Source of the DNA: Methanobrevibacter olleyae
GTDB taxonomy: Archaea; Methanobacteriota; Methanobacteria; Methanobacteriales; Methanobacteriaceae
DNA length: 57,395 bases
Assembly: GCA_015063035.1 (NCBI GenBank)
Contig: SUTG01000010.1
Coordinates: 1-57,395 of the forward strand
Direction of reading: 5' to 3'
Shown in pieces: positions 44,088 to 52,222 of this stretch. The notes beneath the pieces are model-generated. The model saw only the letters and a list, made by a program, of their open reading frames with translations, was not told where the DNA came from and did not search any database. Both the position numbers and the translations under genes were made by a program. Position 1 is the stretch's first letter; the number at the start of each line of letters is the position of its first letter.

Positions 44088-45341
44088 ATGGATTATTTTT
44101 ATATTGGAATTGATGATACAGACTCTCCAGATGGGATGTGCACTACATTTCTTGCATCAACTATCCTAAATGAGTTCAGGGATAATGGTATAGAGATTAT
44201 TGGCCATCCAAGATTGATTCGTCTAAACCCTTTTGCAAGATTCAAGACTAGAGGAAATGGAGGAGTATCATTTAAATTGAGCTTGGATCAAGACATTGAT
44301 TTGGCAAAGGAAATTGTGCTGAAATATGTGTCCGAGCTGTCAATGTTTGATTGTGACAACACTAATCCTGGGGTAGTGTTCTATCAAGGTGAAATCACTG
44401 AAGAGATGATTGATTATGCATTTAAGGCAATTTACTCAATAATCACTATTGAAGAGGCAGAGGAGTTTGCAAATCATATCGGTGCTCAAATCCATAAGTT
44501 CAAGAAAGGAAGGGGGATAATCGGTTCAATTGCAGCTATTTCATGTCCTCTTGAAGATTATACCTATGAGCTATTGGCATATAGGCATCCATCAAGATAT
44601 GGGACAAAAAGGAATATTGATTATGATTCAGTTGTCAAAATGGACAAGGAGACATATCCTGAAACCTTTGAAAACATTGACGGCAAGTATTTGGCCATTG
44701 AACCAAAGACTCCATGCCCTGTTCTGTATGGTATCAGGTCCAACAGTCCTGAAGTTCTTGAGGCTGCACGGGATATTGTCATTCCAAATGAGGAGATTGT
44801 TGATTCATGCATTTTCAAGACAAATCAACATACTGACATGCACATTCAAAATGCAAATTCAATTAGTGAGCTTAAACAGTATTCCTGCTATAGGATTAAA
44901 GGATTTGTCAAGGACAAGCCCCATATAATTGAAGGAGGGCACATGTTCTTCACATTCTATGATGAAAGCGGTGAAATTGAGTGCGGAGCATATGAACCAA
45001 CCAAGAACTTTAGAAAAGTTGTAGCCAAATTGAGAGCAGGAGATGAGATTGAGCTTTATGGAGGAATAGGTGAACAGAACACTTTCAACATTGAAAAGTT
45101 CCAAGTCATAAAGCTAAATGAGTTTGTTTATAGGAATCCTATTTGTAAATGTGGCAAGAGAATGACCTCTGCTGGAAAAGGAAAAGGATTCAAGTGCAAA
45201 AGCTGTGGCAATAGGATAGAGTCAGATGAGAAAATAGCTGAAAAGGTGGAAAGAACATTAGTCAATGGCAAATTCTATGAAACTCCAGTTTCAGCAAGAC
45301 GTCATTTGTCCAAACCTTTGATTCGTATGAATTTGGAATAA
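44088..45341 (+). CDS. tiaS: tRNA-Ile2 2-agmatinylcytidine synthetase
   Basis: A 417-residue essential archaeal enzyme that attaches agmatine to C34 of tRNA-Ile2 using ATP, so that it reads AUA. The N-terminus YIGIDDTDSPDGMCTTFLA is the ATP-dependent TCKD domain hallmark. GRGIIGSIAAIS near residue 143 and PCPVLYGIRSN near residue 205 belong to the ferredoxin-like domains. An OB fold (about 270-345) precedes a C-terminal zinc ribbon (CKCGKRMTSAGKGKGFKCKSCG). GTGAT before ATG 44088 decides the start. Confidence 0.96.
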   Translation: MDYFYIGIDDTDSPDGMCTTFLASTILNEFRDNGIEIIGHPRLIRLNPFARFKTRGNGGVSFKLSLDQDIDLAKEIVLKYVSELSMFDCDNTNPGVVFYQGEITEEMIDYAFKAIYSIITIEEAEEFANHIGAQIHKFKKGRGIIGSIAAISCPLEDYTYELLAYRHPSRYGTKRNIDYDSVVKMDKETYPETFENIDGKYLAIEPKTPCPVLYGIRSNSPEVLEAARDIVIPNEEIVDSCIFKTNQHTDMHIQNANSISELKQYSCYRIKGFVKDKPHIIEGGHMFFTFYDESGEIECGAYEPTKNFRKVVAKLRAGDEIELYGGIGEQNTFNIEKFQVIKLNEFVYRNPICKCGKRMTSAGKGKGFKCKSCGNRIESDEKIAEKVERTLVNGKFYETPVSARRHLSKPLIRMNLE

Positions 45342-45378
45342 TTTTGCTTTTTTTTAAATTTTTTTTATTTTTCTTAAT
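45342..45378 (+). terminator. T-rich terminator after tiaS
   Basis: TTTTGCTTTTTTTTAAATTTTTTTTATTTTTC-type blocks begin at the stop codon and fit an archaeal T-tract terminator. Confidence 0.4.
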
Positions 45379-45481
45379 TACTATTCACATATCATTGCCC
45401 TTATTTAACCTAGTTATGTTCTATTTGTCATTATTCATCACTATTAGTCATTATTTATCATTTTTGAGGAATAAATAGATT

Positions 45482-45500
45482 AGTTTATAAGTAATAAACT
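45482..45500 (+). promoter_or_regulatory. AGTTTA...TAAACT inverted repeat at the first DUF3100 promoter
   Basis: AGTTTAT-AAGTA-ATAAACT is a perfect 7-bp inverted repeat overlapping the likely TATA element, about 75-85 bp before the gene. The second DUF3100 gene has the same hexamer arms around its TATA element, suggesting a shared regulator. Confidence 0.45.
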
Positions 45501-45567
45501 AAAAATTAAAATTAAAAGACTTTTTTTTAATTAAGAAAATATTATTAATATAATTGGGAGTGATTTT

Positions 45568-46935
45568 ATTACTGATCAATCTTCACATCCATATAGGGAA
45601 AAAACTGATAGGGCGATAAAGAAGAGACCTCCATGGAAGGAGTATAATTTACATATTGTCGTGTTTATTTTAGTTATTATTTCCATGTTCATTGGAGTAA
45701 AAGAGATTAAGATAACAGACACTATCAGTGTTTTACTATTGCCATTGATCTATGCATTAGTTATGGGATTGGGTCTTTATTTGGCAAAACCTATTAAGTT
45801 TGTAGGCAGTAAGCAATCTAAGGTAGCTGAAGGGGCTATGGTTTTATTCATAGGTGTCCTAATTGCTAAATTAGCTATTTCAAGTGGACAATCCATTAAT
45901 ATTATTTTTCAGGTAGGCCCTGCTTTGGTTTTACAGCTTTTAGGTGATTTAGGTACCCTTATTGCATTGCCTGTTGCTTTGCTTTTAGGATTTAGAAGAG
46001 AAGTTATAGGTATGGCAAGTTCAATTTGTCGTGAACCTAACTTAGGTGTCATTATCGATAAGTATGGTTTTAAATCCCCTGAGACTCGTGGAGTTTTGGC
46101 TATTTTCGTGATTGGATCAATTATCGGTACTCCTTATATCAGTTTCCTTTCAAGCATATGTGTTTCACTTATACCTTTCCATCCATATGCATTTGCAATG
46201 GCGTCTGGTATTGGTAGTGCAAGTATGAATGCTGCAGCATTGGTCCCATTAGTGCATACATATCCCGCTATGGCCACCCAACTTGAAGCCTTTGCAGGAT
46301 GCAGTAATATTCTCTCATTCTGTTTAGGAATTTACATGTGTATTTTCATTTCCTTGCCTATTGCAGAAAGATTGTATAAATGGATATCCCCAAGAATAGG
46401 AAAAGACGATGAGCATACCATTGATGATGAGTATGCTATTGAAGGGGTAAAGGATGATAAATATGCCTCTTCAGAGGATTTGACTTCAGGTAAGCTTAAA
46501 AGATGGGCTACTTTCCTTGTAATATTTTCATTTATCGTGGCTATTGGAAATTTTGTAGGTTATAAAACCCCAATAAGCGATGTATTCATTGGAATGCTTT
46601 TGATTTCACTCATTACAATTATAGGAATGTCTCTTGAAAGGATTATTCCATGGAATATCCAATCAATCATTTATATAAGTTTAATCGGTATCATTGTGGC
46701 TATTCCTGGTGTTCCAACTGCTGACTTTATAGTTCATTATGTTTCCCAAATCGAATTGACTACAATCTGTACCGCATTCCTGGCTTATGTTGGTATTGCA
46801 ATCGGTAATGATTGGGAAGAGTTCAAGAAGATCGGTTGGAAAGGAATCATCATTGCCATGATTGTGATTACTGGAACTTACCTTGGTTCTGCAAGCATTG
46901 CAAATGTGGTTTTATTATTAACAGGAATGATTTAA
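45568..46935 (+). CDS. DUF3100-type multi-spanning membrane protein, copy 1; probable AUU start
   Basis: A protein of about 455 residues with roughly twelve hydrophobic segments, resembling DUF3100 carrier-like proteins. The middle has the conserved block RREVIGMASSICREPNLGVIIDKYGFKSPETRGVLAIFVIGSIIGTP, and an acidic loop (about residues 285-310) lies between two halves. It probably transports an organic acid, given the downstream enzymes (inference). The first standard codon is GTG 45661, but the preceding 31 codons are clearly translated because the paralogue keeps them with only synonymous changes. ATT 45568, three bases after GGAGTGAT, is the probable initiator. An in-frame stop lies at 45532. 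Confidence 0.85.
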   Translation: MTDQSSHPYREKTDRAIKKRPPWKEYNLHIVVFILVIISMFIGVKEIKITDTISVLLLPLIYALVMGLGLYLAKPIKFVGSKQSKVAEGAMVLFIGVLIAKLAISSGQSINIIFQVGPALVLQLLGDLGTLIALPVALLLGFRREVIGMASSICREPNLGVIIDKYGFKSPETRGVLAIFVIGSIIGTPYISFLSSICVSLIPFHPYAFAMASGIGSASMNAAALVPLVHTYPAMATQLEAFAGCSNILSFCLGIYMCIFISLPIAERLYKWISPRIGKDDEHTIDDEYAIEGVKDDKYASSEDLTSGKLKRWATFLVIFSFIVAIGNFVGYKTPISDVFIGMLLISLITIIGMSLERIIPWNIQSIIYISLIGIIVAIPGVPTADFIVHYVSQIELTTICTAFLAYVGIAIGNDWEEFKKIGWKGIIIAMIVITGTYLGSASIANVVLLLTGMI

Positions 46936-47241
46936 GAAATCCATTTCTCACTTTTTTTATTTATTTTTTAAGTTATTTTTAAGTTATTTTTTAAGTATTC
47001 TTTAAGTTATTTTTTAATTTTTTCAATATCTCCCTCACTTTTGTAAGTTTTTTCATAAATTTTTCCATTGACTGATTATTTTTTAAGAATTCTAATCTAA
47101 TTAAGCAATAATCTGTCATGATTTATAATTTTTAAAAATTAAATAGTTTAGTATATAAATAATAAACTTATAATCTTTAATCATAAAACTTATTTAAATT
47201 GGTTAAGTTTATATGTATACATTAAATTAAGGCGGGATTTT
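46936..47241. other. Gap between the two DUF3100 genes
   Basis: This 306-bp AT-rich gap begins with a run of TTTTTAAGTTA-like repeats (46960-47005) that may end transcription of copy 1. Its second half holds the promoter of copy 2, with a TATA element GTATATAAAT near 47151-47160. No gene was seen. Confidence 0.55.
47145..47168 (+). promoter_or_regulatory. AGTTTA...TAAACT inverted repeat at the second DUF3100 promoter
   Basis: AGTTTA and TAAACT flank the TATA element GTATATAAAT with a 12-base spacer. The arms match those at 45482-45500, although spacing differs (7 versus 12 bases), so a common operator is suggested but not certain. Confidence 0.4.
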
Positions 47242-48615
47242 ATCACTGACAGTCAAGCTCAACACCCATATAGGGAAAAAACGGATAGGGCAATTAAGAA
47301 GAGACCTCCATGGAAGGAGTATAACTTACACATTGTTGTGTTTGTATTGGTTATAATCTCAATGTTCATTGGAGTTAAGGAGATAAAAATAACAGAAACT
47401 ATCAGTGTTTTATTGTTACCTTTAATATATGCGCTTGTTTTAGGATTGGCTCTTTATCTTGCAAAGCCTATTAAGTTTGTTGGGCCTAAGCAATCTAAGG
47501 TAGCTGAAGGGGCTATGGTTTTATTCATTGGTGTCTTAATCACTAAATTGGCTATTTCAAGTGGGCAGGCAATATCCAGTATTTTCCAAGTGGGCCCTGC
47601 TTTGATTTTGCAGCAAATAGGTAATTTAGGAACTCTTTTGGCATTGCCTATTGCACTGTTTTTTGGATTTAGAAGGGAAGTTATAGGTATGACAAGTTCA
47701 ATTTGTCGTGAACCTAACTTAGGAGTCATTATCGATAAGTATGGCTTCAAATCCCCAGAGACTCGTGGAGTTTTAGCTGTTTTTGTAATTGGATCCATTC
47801 TCGGTACTCCATTCATCAGCTTTTTATCAAGTATCAGCGCTTCACTCATTCCTATGCACCCCTATGCTTACGCAATGGCTTCAGGTGTAGGAAGTGCAAG
47901 TATGAATGCTGCGGCTCTTGCTCCATTGATGCATATGTTCCCATCAATGGCCACTCAATTGGAGGCTTTTGCAGGGTGCAGTAACCTTCTTTCATTCTGT
48001 TTCGGTATTTATATGTGCATATTTGTTTCACTTCCGCTTGCAGAAAGAATGTATGATTGGTTAGCTCCCCATATCTTAGGTCATGATGAGATAATAAGCA
48101 TTGATGATGATTATGCCATTGAAGAGGTAAAGCATGATAAGTATGCAACTACTGATGACTTGACTTTAGGTAAGCTTGAGAGATGGGCTACCTTCCTTGT
48201 AATATTCTCATTTATTGTGGCAGTGGGAAATTATATAGGATTCAATACTTCAATAATTGATGCATTCATTGGAATGCTTTTGATTTCACTCATTACAATC
48301 ATTGGGATGTCTCTTGAAAGGATCATCCCATGGAACATTCAAGCAATCATTTATATAAGCTTAATCGGTATTTTTGTAGCAATTCCAGGTGTTCCAACAG
48401 CTGACTTCCTGGTTCATTACGTTTCCCAGATTGATTTGACTACAATCTGTACTGCATTCCTGGCTTATGTTGGTATTGCAATCGGTAATGATTGGGAAGA
48501 GTTTAAGAAGATCGGTTGGAAAGGAATCATCATTGCTTTAATTGTGATTTCAGGAACTTACCTTTGTTCTGCAGCTATTGCTCATATAACTTTAGTTGCT
48601 ACAGGAATGGTTTAA
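47242..48615 (+). CDS. DUF3100-type multi-spanning membrane protein, copy 2; probable AUC start
   Basis: A protein of about 457 residues and close paralogue of the gene at 45568. Nearly all membrane segments and the RREVIGMTSSICREPNLGVIIDKYGFKSPETRGVLAVFVIGSILGTPF block are shared. Differences concentrate in the loop after LPLAERMYDWLAPHILGHDE and in a few helices (for example MHPYAYAMASGVG versus FHPYAFAMASGIG), so the copies may differ in substrate or expression. Again no ATG exists at the conserved N-terminus; the first GTG is 47338. ATC 47242 is preceded by GGCGGGAT at the same spacing as ATT in copy 1. It lies 172 bp upstream of the PrpD-type gene. Confidence 0.85.
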   Translation: MTDSQAQHPYREKTDRAIKKRPPWKEYNLHIVVFVLVIISMFIGVKEIKITETISVLLLPLIYALVLGLALYLAKPIKFVGPKQSKVAEGAMVLFIGVLITKLAISSGQAISSIFQVGPALILQQIGNLGTLLALPIALFFGFRREVIGMTSSICREPNLGVIIDKYGFKSPETRGVLAVFVIGSILGTPFISFLSSISASLIPMHPYAYAMASGVGSASMNAAALAPLMHMFPSMATQLEAFAGCSNLLSFCFGIYMCIFVSLPLAERMYDWLAPHILGHDEIISIDDDYAIEEVKHDKYATTDDLTLGKLERWATFLVIFSFIVAVGNYIGFNTSIIDAFIGMLLISLITIIGMSLERIIPWNIQAIIYISLIGIFVAIPGVPTADFLVHYVSQIDLTTICTAFLAYVGIAIGNDWEEFKKIGWKGIIIALIVISGTYLCSAAIAHITLVATGMV

Positions 48616-48640
48616 TTAAATTCTTTTTTTAATATTTTTT

Positions 48641-48722
48641 AATCTTTAATATAACTTCTTTTAAATTTTTCAAATAATTATTTTCAATCTTTAATTTTAA
48701 CTTCTTTCAAATTTTTCAAATA
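48641..48722. repeat. 45-bp imperfect tandem duplication
   Basis: AATCTTTAAT followed by an AACTTCTTT and AAATTTTTCAAATA block starts at 48641 and again at 48686. It occupies the gap between DUF3100 copy 2 and the PrpD-type gene. Confidence 0.8.
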
Positions 48723-48787
48723 TCCATTTGCCAAATCCTTTTTTTTATTGTACAAATTTATTATATAGTAATTATAAAGATAAGATT

Positions 48788-50173
48788 ATGATTATCAATC
48801 AATTGTCCGAATATTTGATTCATTTAAGATATGGGGATATTCCCAAAGAAGCTATTGAGAAGGCTAAATTATGTTTTATAGATTATTTGGCAGTTTATCT
48901 AAGAGGTTTAGAGACTGAAAATGCCCAAATAGCAATTAAAACCATTTATGAATTATATGGCAATGATTTTAATTCATTGAATAAGGGTTTCATAAATGGA
49001 ATCGCATCTCATGGCTTGGATTTGGATGATGGTCATAGATTCGCTCAATTGCATCCGGGGTCAGTTGTATTTTCCACAATATTGGCTTTGGCAACAGATA
49101 AGAATTTAGACTTGGATATCACAGTGGAAGAGTTTTTTGAGGCTGTTATTGCAGGTTATGAAGTAGCAATTGCACTTGGAATGCTTGTTAATCCAGATCA
49201 CAGAAACCAAGGATTCCATAGCACTGGGACAGTAGGGGCCTTTGCATCTGGAGTTGTAGCGTCAAAGCTTTTAAAACTTGATTTGGAGAAGACAGAGCAT
49301 TGTTTAGGTTTATGTGCAACACAATCTTCAGGACTTCTTGAAGCGGATCATGCAGGTACAATGGGCAAGTCATTGCATGTTGGAAATGCAGTTTACAATG
49401 GAATATTATCCGCTTTCTTGGCTAAAAACGGTTTTACTGGTGGAGAATCATTGATTGATGGAAATGAAGGATTCATAAAAGCCATGGCTTCAGATTTATA
49501 TGATAGGCATTGTGATGAAAAAGGAAATTTTTATGATGGAAAACTAGTGGAATTCATTGATATGAATCTAAACAGATTCCATATATGCAATGTCTATTTA
49601 AAGAAATATCCTTTCTGCAGACATATTCATTCAGCTATTGATTCAACTTTGGCTTTAAAGGAGGAATTGAATAATCTTGAATTGTATGATATTGATTCAA
49701 TAGATATTGAAACCTACAAAATAGCAAGTGAACATGACAATTTCAATCCAAAAAATCTTCAGGATTTAAAGCAATCCTTGCCTTATGCAGTTGCCATTTC
49801 CTTAGTTTGTGACGATTTGAGTTTGGATTCAATTGATGAATTGATTGATAAAGGTCTTTTTGATGAAGAATCAGATGATGAGATTAAAAAAATTAAGGAT
49901 ATTGCAAAGGTAATGAAGATTGATAATAATGATGAATTAAATCAATTGACTCCAGAAAAAAGACCATCTAAAGTAATAATTAAATATAAAGGTAAAACTC
50001 TAGAAAATACGACTTATTATCCATTGGGAGAAGTGGAAAATCCTTTATCAGATGAAGGTATCTTAGAGAAATTCAGACTTTTAAATCCTAAGTTTAATAT
50101 GAATAAATTACAAATAATTAAACATATGGAAGATTATCCAATCAATGAAGTCTTTAATGAATTAGGTTTATAA
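48788..50173 (+). CDS. MmgE/PrpD-family dehydratase or isomerase
   Basis: A 461-residue member of the MmgE/PrpD family (2-methylcitrate dehydratase, cis-aconitate decarboxylase, iminodisuccinate epimerase). The N-terminal helical domain has AIEKAKLCFIDYLAVYLRGLE, then HGLDLDDGHRFAQLHPGSVVFSTILALA near residue 75, where the HxLDxDD pattern is the family mark. FHSTGTVGAFASGVVASKLL near residue 138 and SSGLLEADHAGTMGKSLHVGNAVYNGILSAFLAKNGFTGGE complete the active region; YPFCRHIHSAIDS near residue 275 is conserved. The substrate is probably a tri- or dicarboxylate. It is cytoplasmic and the first enzyme of a four-enzyme run. Confidence 0.9.
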   Translation: MIINQLSEYLIHLRYGDIPKEAIEKAKLCFIDYLAVYLRGLETENAQIAIKTIYELYGNDFNSLNKGFINGIASHGLDLDDGHRFAQLHPGSVVFSTILALATDKNLDLDITVEEFFEAVIAGYEVAIALGMLVNPDHRNQGFHSTGTVGAFASGVVASKLLKLDLEKTEHCLGLCATQSSGLLEADHAGTMGKSLHVGNAVYNGILSAFLAKNGFTGGESLIDGNEGFIKAMASDLYDRHCDEKGNFYDGKLVEFIDMNLNRFHICNVYLKKYPFCRHIHSAIDSTLALKEELNNLELYDIDSIDIETYKIASEHDNFNPKNLQDLKQSLPYAVAISLVCDDLSLDSIDELIDKGLFDEESDDEIKKIKDIAKVMKIDNNDELNQLTPEKRPSKVIIKYKGKTLENTTYYPLGEVENPLSDEGILEKFRLLNPKFNMNKLQIIKHMEDYPINEVFNELGL

Positions 50174-50309
50174 AATTATTAATTGTTTTTATCAAAGTAT
50201 ATTAGGTTTATAAAATATTTTTTTATCAAAGTATATTAGGTTTATAAAATATTTTTTTATCAAAGAATATTAGGTTTATAAAATTATTATATTGTTTTTA
50301 TCAAAGTGA
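50161..50309. repeat. Four tandem copies of a 34-40-bp unit
   Basis: ATTAGGTTTATAAAAT begins at 50161, 50201, 50235 and 50269, each copy ending in TTTTTATCAAAG. The first copy contains the last codons and stop of the PrpD-type gene. The last copy ends in the ribosome site of the next gene, so the gap itself has been multiplied. Confidence 0.9.
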
Positions 50310-50314
50310 TTTTT

Positions 50315-51193
50315 ATGATGGATGAAACTAAAAAATCATTAGAAAAGTTAGGAATCAATGAATTGCATGATGATTATACATCAGAGAAAAGATTTGAAGA
50401 TGGAGGACAATACAGGTTTGAAGTTCCAGGAATACAAGGTCCCTCTGCACTTGAATCTCTTTTAGAAGCTTCTAATGATTATGACTTAACAATTCATAGG
50501 GCCACTCAAACCAAGGGAATCATGTTCCTATTGGATGATGAAATATGCAAAATGGTTGATTTGGCTAAAGAAATTAATATGCAATTGTTTTTAGCAGTTG
50601 GTCCAAGGGCTCCCTATGATACAAGCGCCACCGTTCAAACTGAAGAGGGAAAACGCATAGGATACAGATTAAGAGGTTACAGTAACCTTGTTTATGCTAT
50701 TGAAGATGTTAAAAGAGCAGTTGATTTAGGAGTTAGAGGCATCTTATTATATGATGAAGGATTGCTTTATACTCTTTCTAAAATGAGAGATGCAGGTGAA
50801 CTTCCTAAAGACCTATTATTCAAGTTGTCTGCCCATGCAGGCTGTTCCAATCCTGCCTCAGCTAAACTCTTTGAATCAATCGGATTGAACTCACTTAATC
50901 CTGTAAGGGACCTTCAGATTCCAATGCTTGCATCACTTAGAGATGCAATAGACATTCCAATTGATATTCATACAGAAAATCCAAAGTCCACTGGAGGTTT
51001 CATCCGCCATTATGAGGTTCCTGAAATGATCAAGGTGGCAAGTCCCGTCTATTTGAAGACTGGAGGATCAGTTGCAAAGCATCACAGTTGGGACACAACT
51101 GTAAAGGAAGCACGTCAAAGAGCTAAGCAAGTGGCTTTAATTAGGGATTTGATTGAAAGGCATTATCCTGAAGCTATAATGAGCAAATTATAG
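50315..51193 (+). CDS. U32-peptidase-like TIM-barrel protein
   Basis: A 292-residue barrel protein resembling a group usually labelled U32 family peptidase in gut Firmicutes. Conserved blocks are TIHRATQTKGIMFLLDDEICKMVDLA, LFLAVGPRAPYDTSATVQTEEGKRIGYRLRG, then AVDLGVRGILLYDEGLLYTLSKMRD, FKLSAHAGCSNPASAKLFESIGLNSLNPVRDLQIPMLASLRDAIDIPIDIHTENPKSTGGFIRHYE and PVYLKTGG. The peptidase label is by homology only. In this setting an enzyme acting on a small carboxylate, such as a lyase or isomerase, is at least as likely. GTGAT precedes ATG 50315. Confidence 0.8.
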   Translation: MMDETKKSLEKLGINELHDDYTSEKRFEDGGQYRFEVPGIQGPSALESLLEASNDYDLTIHRATQTKGIMFLLDDEICKMVDLAKEINMQLFLAVGPRAPYDTSATVQTEEGKRIGYRLRGYSNLVYAIEDVKRAVDLGVRGILLYDEGLLYTLSKMRDAGELPKDLLFKLSAHAGCSNPASAKLFESIGLNSLNPVRDLQIPMLASLRDAIDIPIDIHTENPKSTGGFIRHYEVPEMIKVASPVYLKTGGSVAKHHSWDTTVKEARQRAKQVALIRDLIERHYPEAIMSKL

Positions 51194-51254
51194 TAAACAT
51201 AAATAAAAATAATTGATTTCATCGTTTTTTCAAATTAAAATTATTGTTGATATT

Positions 51255-52139
51255 ATGGATTTGATTGAAAAGGTTCAAGATGCAGTTGTAAATGCAGGCA
51301 GTTCATATAGTGAGGACAGACTATCCGCTTATGAAAATGCTCTAAAGTTGGAAAAGGAGCTGAACAATGAAAATGCAGTCTGGGCCTTGGAACAGATGAT
51401 AGAAAACTTTAAGGTAGCTGATGATAAGAAGCTTCCATTATGTGATGATACAGGAATTCCTCATGTCCTGATTGAAATAGGAAAGGAAAGGGAAATTCCT
51501 AAGGGATTTTTCAATGAAATCAATATTGGCATTGCTCAAGGACTTGATAATCTTCCAGGAAGGCCAATGGCAGTTAAAGGAAATGATATGGAACGTATTG
51601 AGCAATCGCAAGGTTTATACAATGAACCCAATATGATGAAGCCTGCATCCTTTTTAATAGAGGAGAAAGATGAATCCACTTATGGAAGGCTGATTGGAGT
51701 GGATGATGATAAGATAAGAATCACTGTTCTATTGGAAGGCGGAGGTCCTGAAATAAGGGCAAAGACCTATAGGGTTTTCCATAAAAGAGAATCAAAAATA
51801 GTTTTCGGTGAAGCTTTGGATTGGCTAAAGGAATCATTGGCTATGTTAGGTTGCACTCCATCAATTCCAGCTATTGGAGTAGGTAGAACCCACTTTGAGG
51901 CAAATGCATTGATGATTAGAGCAATGGCTCATGGTAATTTAAGCAATCAATCAGATATTGAAAAATACATTACAGAAGAGTTGAACAAGACAAATATAGG
52001 TCCTTTAGGTCTTGGAGGTAAGACAACAGTCCTTGGATCGTTTGTAAATATAGGGTCTCAAAGGGCAAGTGGAGTGAGAATTGTAGCAGCAAGGCCTGCA
52101 TGTTTTGTTGAGCCAAGGGTTTCAAGCTTTGTATTTTAA
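51255..52139 (+). CDS. Class I fumarase alpha-type hydratase
   Basis: A 294-residue homologue of the alpha (N-terminal) subunit of iron-sulfur fumarate or tartrate hydratases. Cluster-binding cysteines are visible in KLPLCDDTGIP near residue 71, in MLGCTPSIPAIGVGRTHFEANALMIRA near residue 200 and in RPACFVEP near the C-terminus. LGLGGKTTVLG is also typical. A working class I enzyme needs a beta part, which is not adjacent here, so it must pair with a distant beta gene or act alone on a related hydroxy acid. It could hydrate or dehydrate the product of the PrpD-type enzyme (inference). The ATG at 51255 follows a weak GTTGAT. Confidence 0.88.
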   Translation: MDLIEKVQDAVVNAGSSYSEDRLSAYENALKLEKELNNENAVWALEQMIENFKVADDKKLPLCDDTGIPHVLIEIGKEREIPKGFFNEINIGIAQGLDNLPGRPMAVKGNDMERIEQSQGLYNEPNMMKPASFLIEEKDESTYGRLIGVDDDKIRITVLLEGGGPEIRAKTYRVFHKRESKIVFGEALDWLKESLAMLGCTPSIPAIGVGRTHFEANALMIRAMAHGNLSNQSDIEKYITEELNKTNIGPLGLGGKTTVLGSFVNIGSQRASGVRIVAARPACFVEPRVSSFVF

Positions 52140-52222
52140 TTAGTTTAATGATGAGATAGTATAAATAGAAAAAGATTAAATTTATTAATAAAGATATTTT
52201 TTAGATTATTTAGGAGAATATT

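Noticed and set aside
47454-48148. Left-strand frames across DUF3100 copy 2
   Set aside because: Shadows of a well-supported membrane-protein gene; the codon differences between paralogues favour the right-strand frame.
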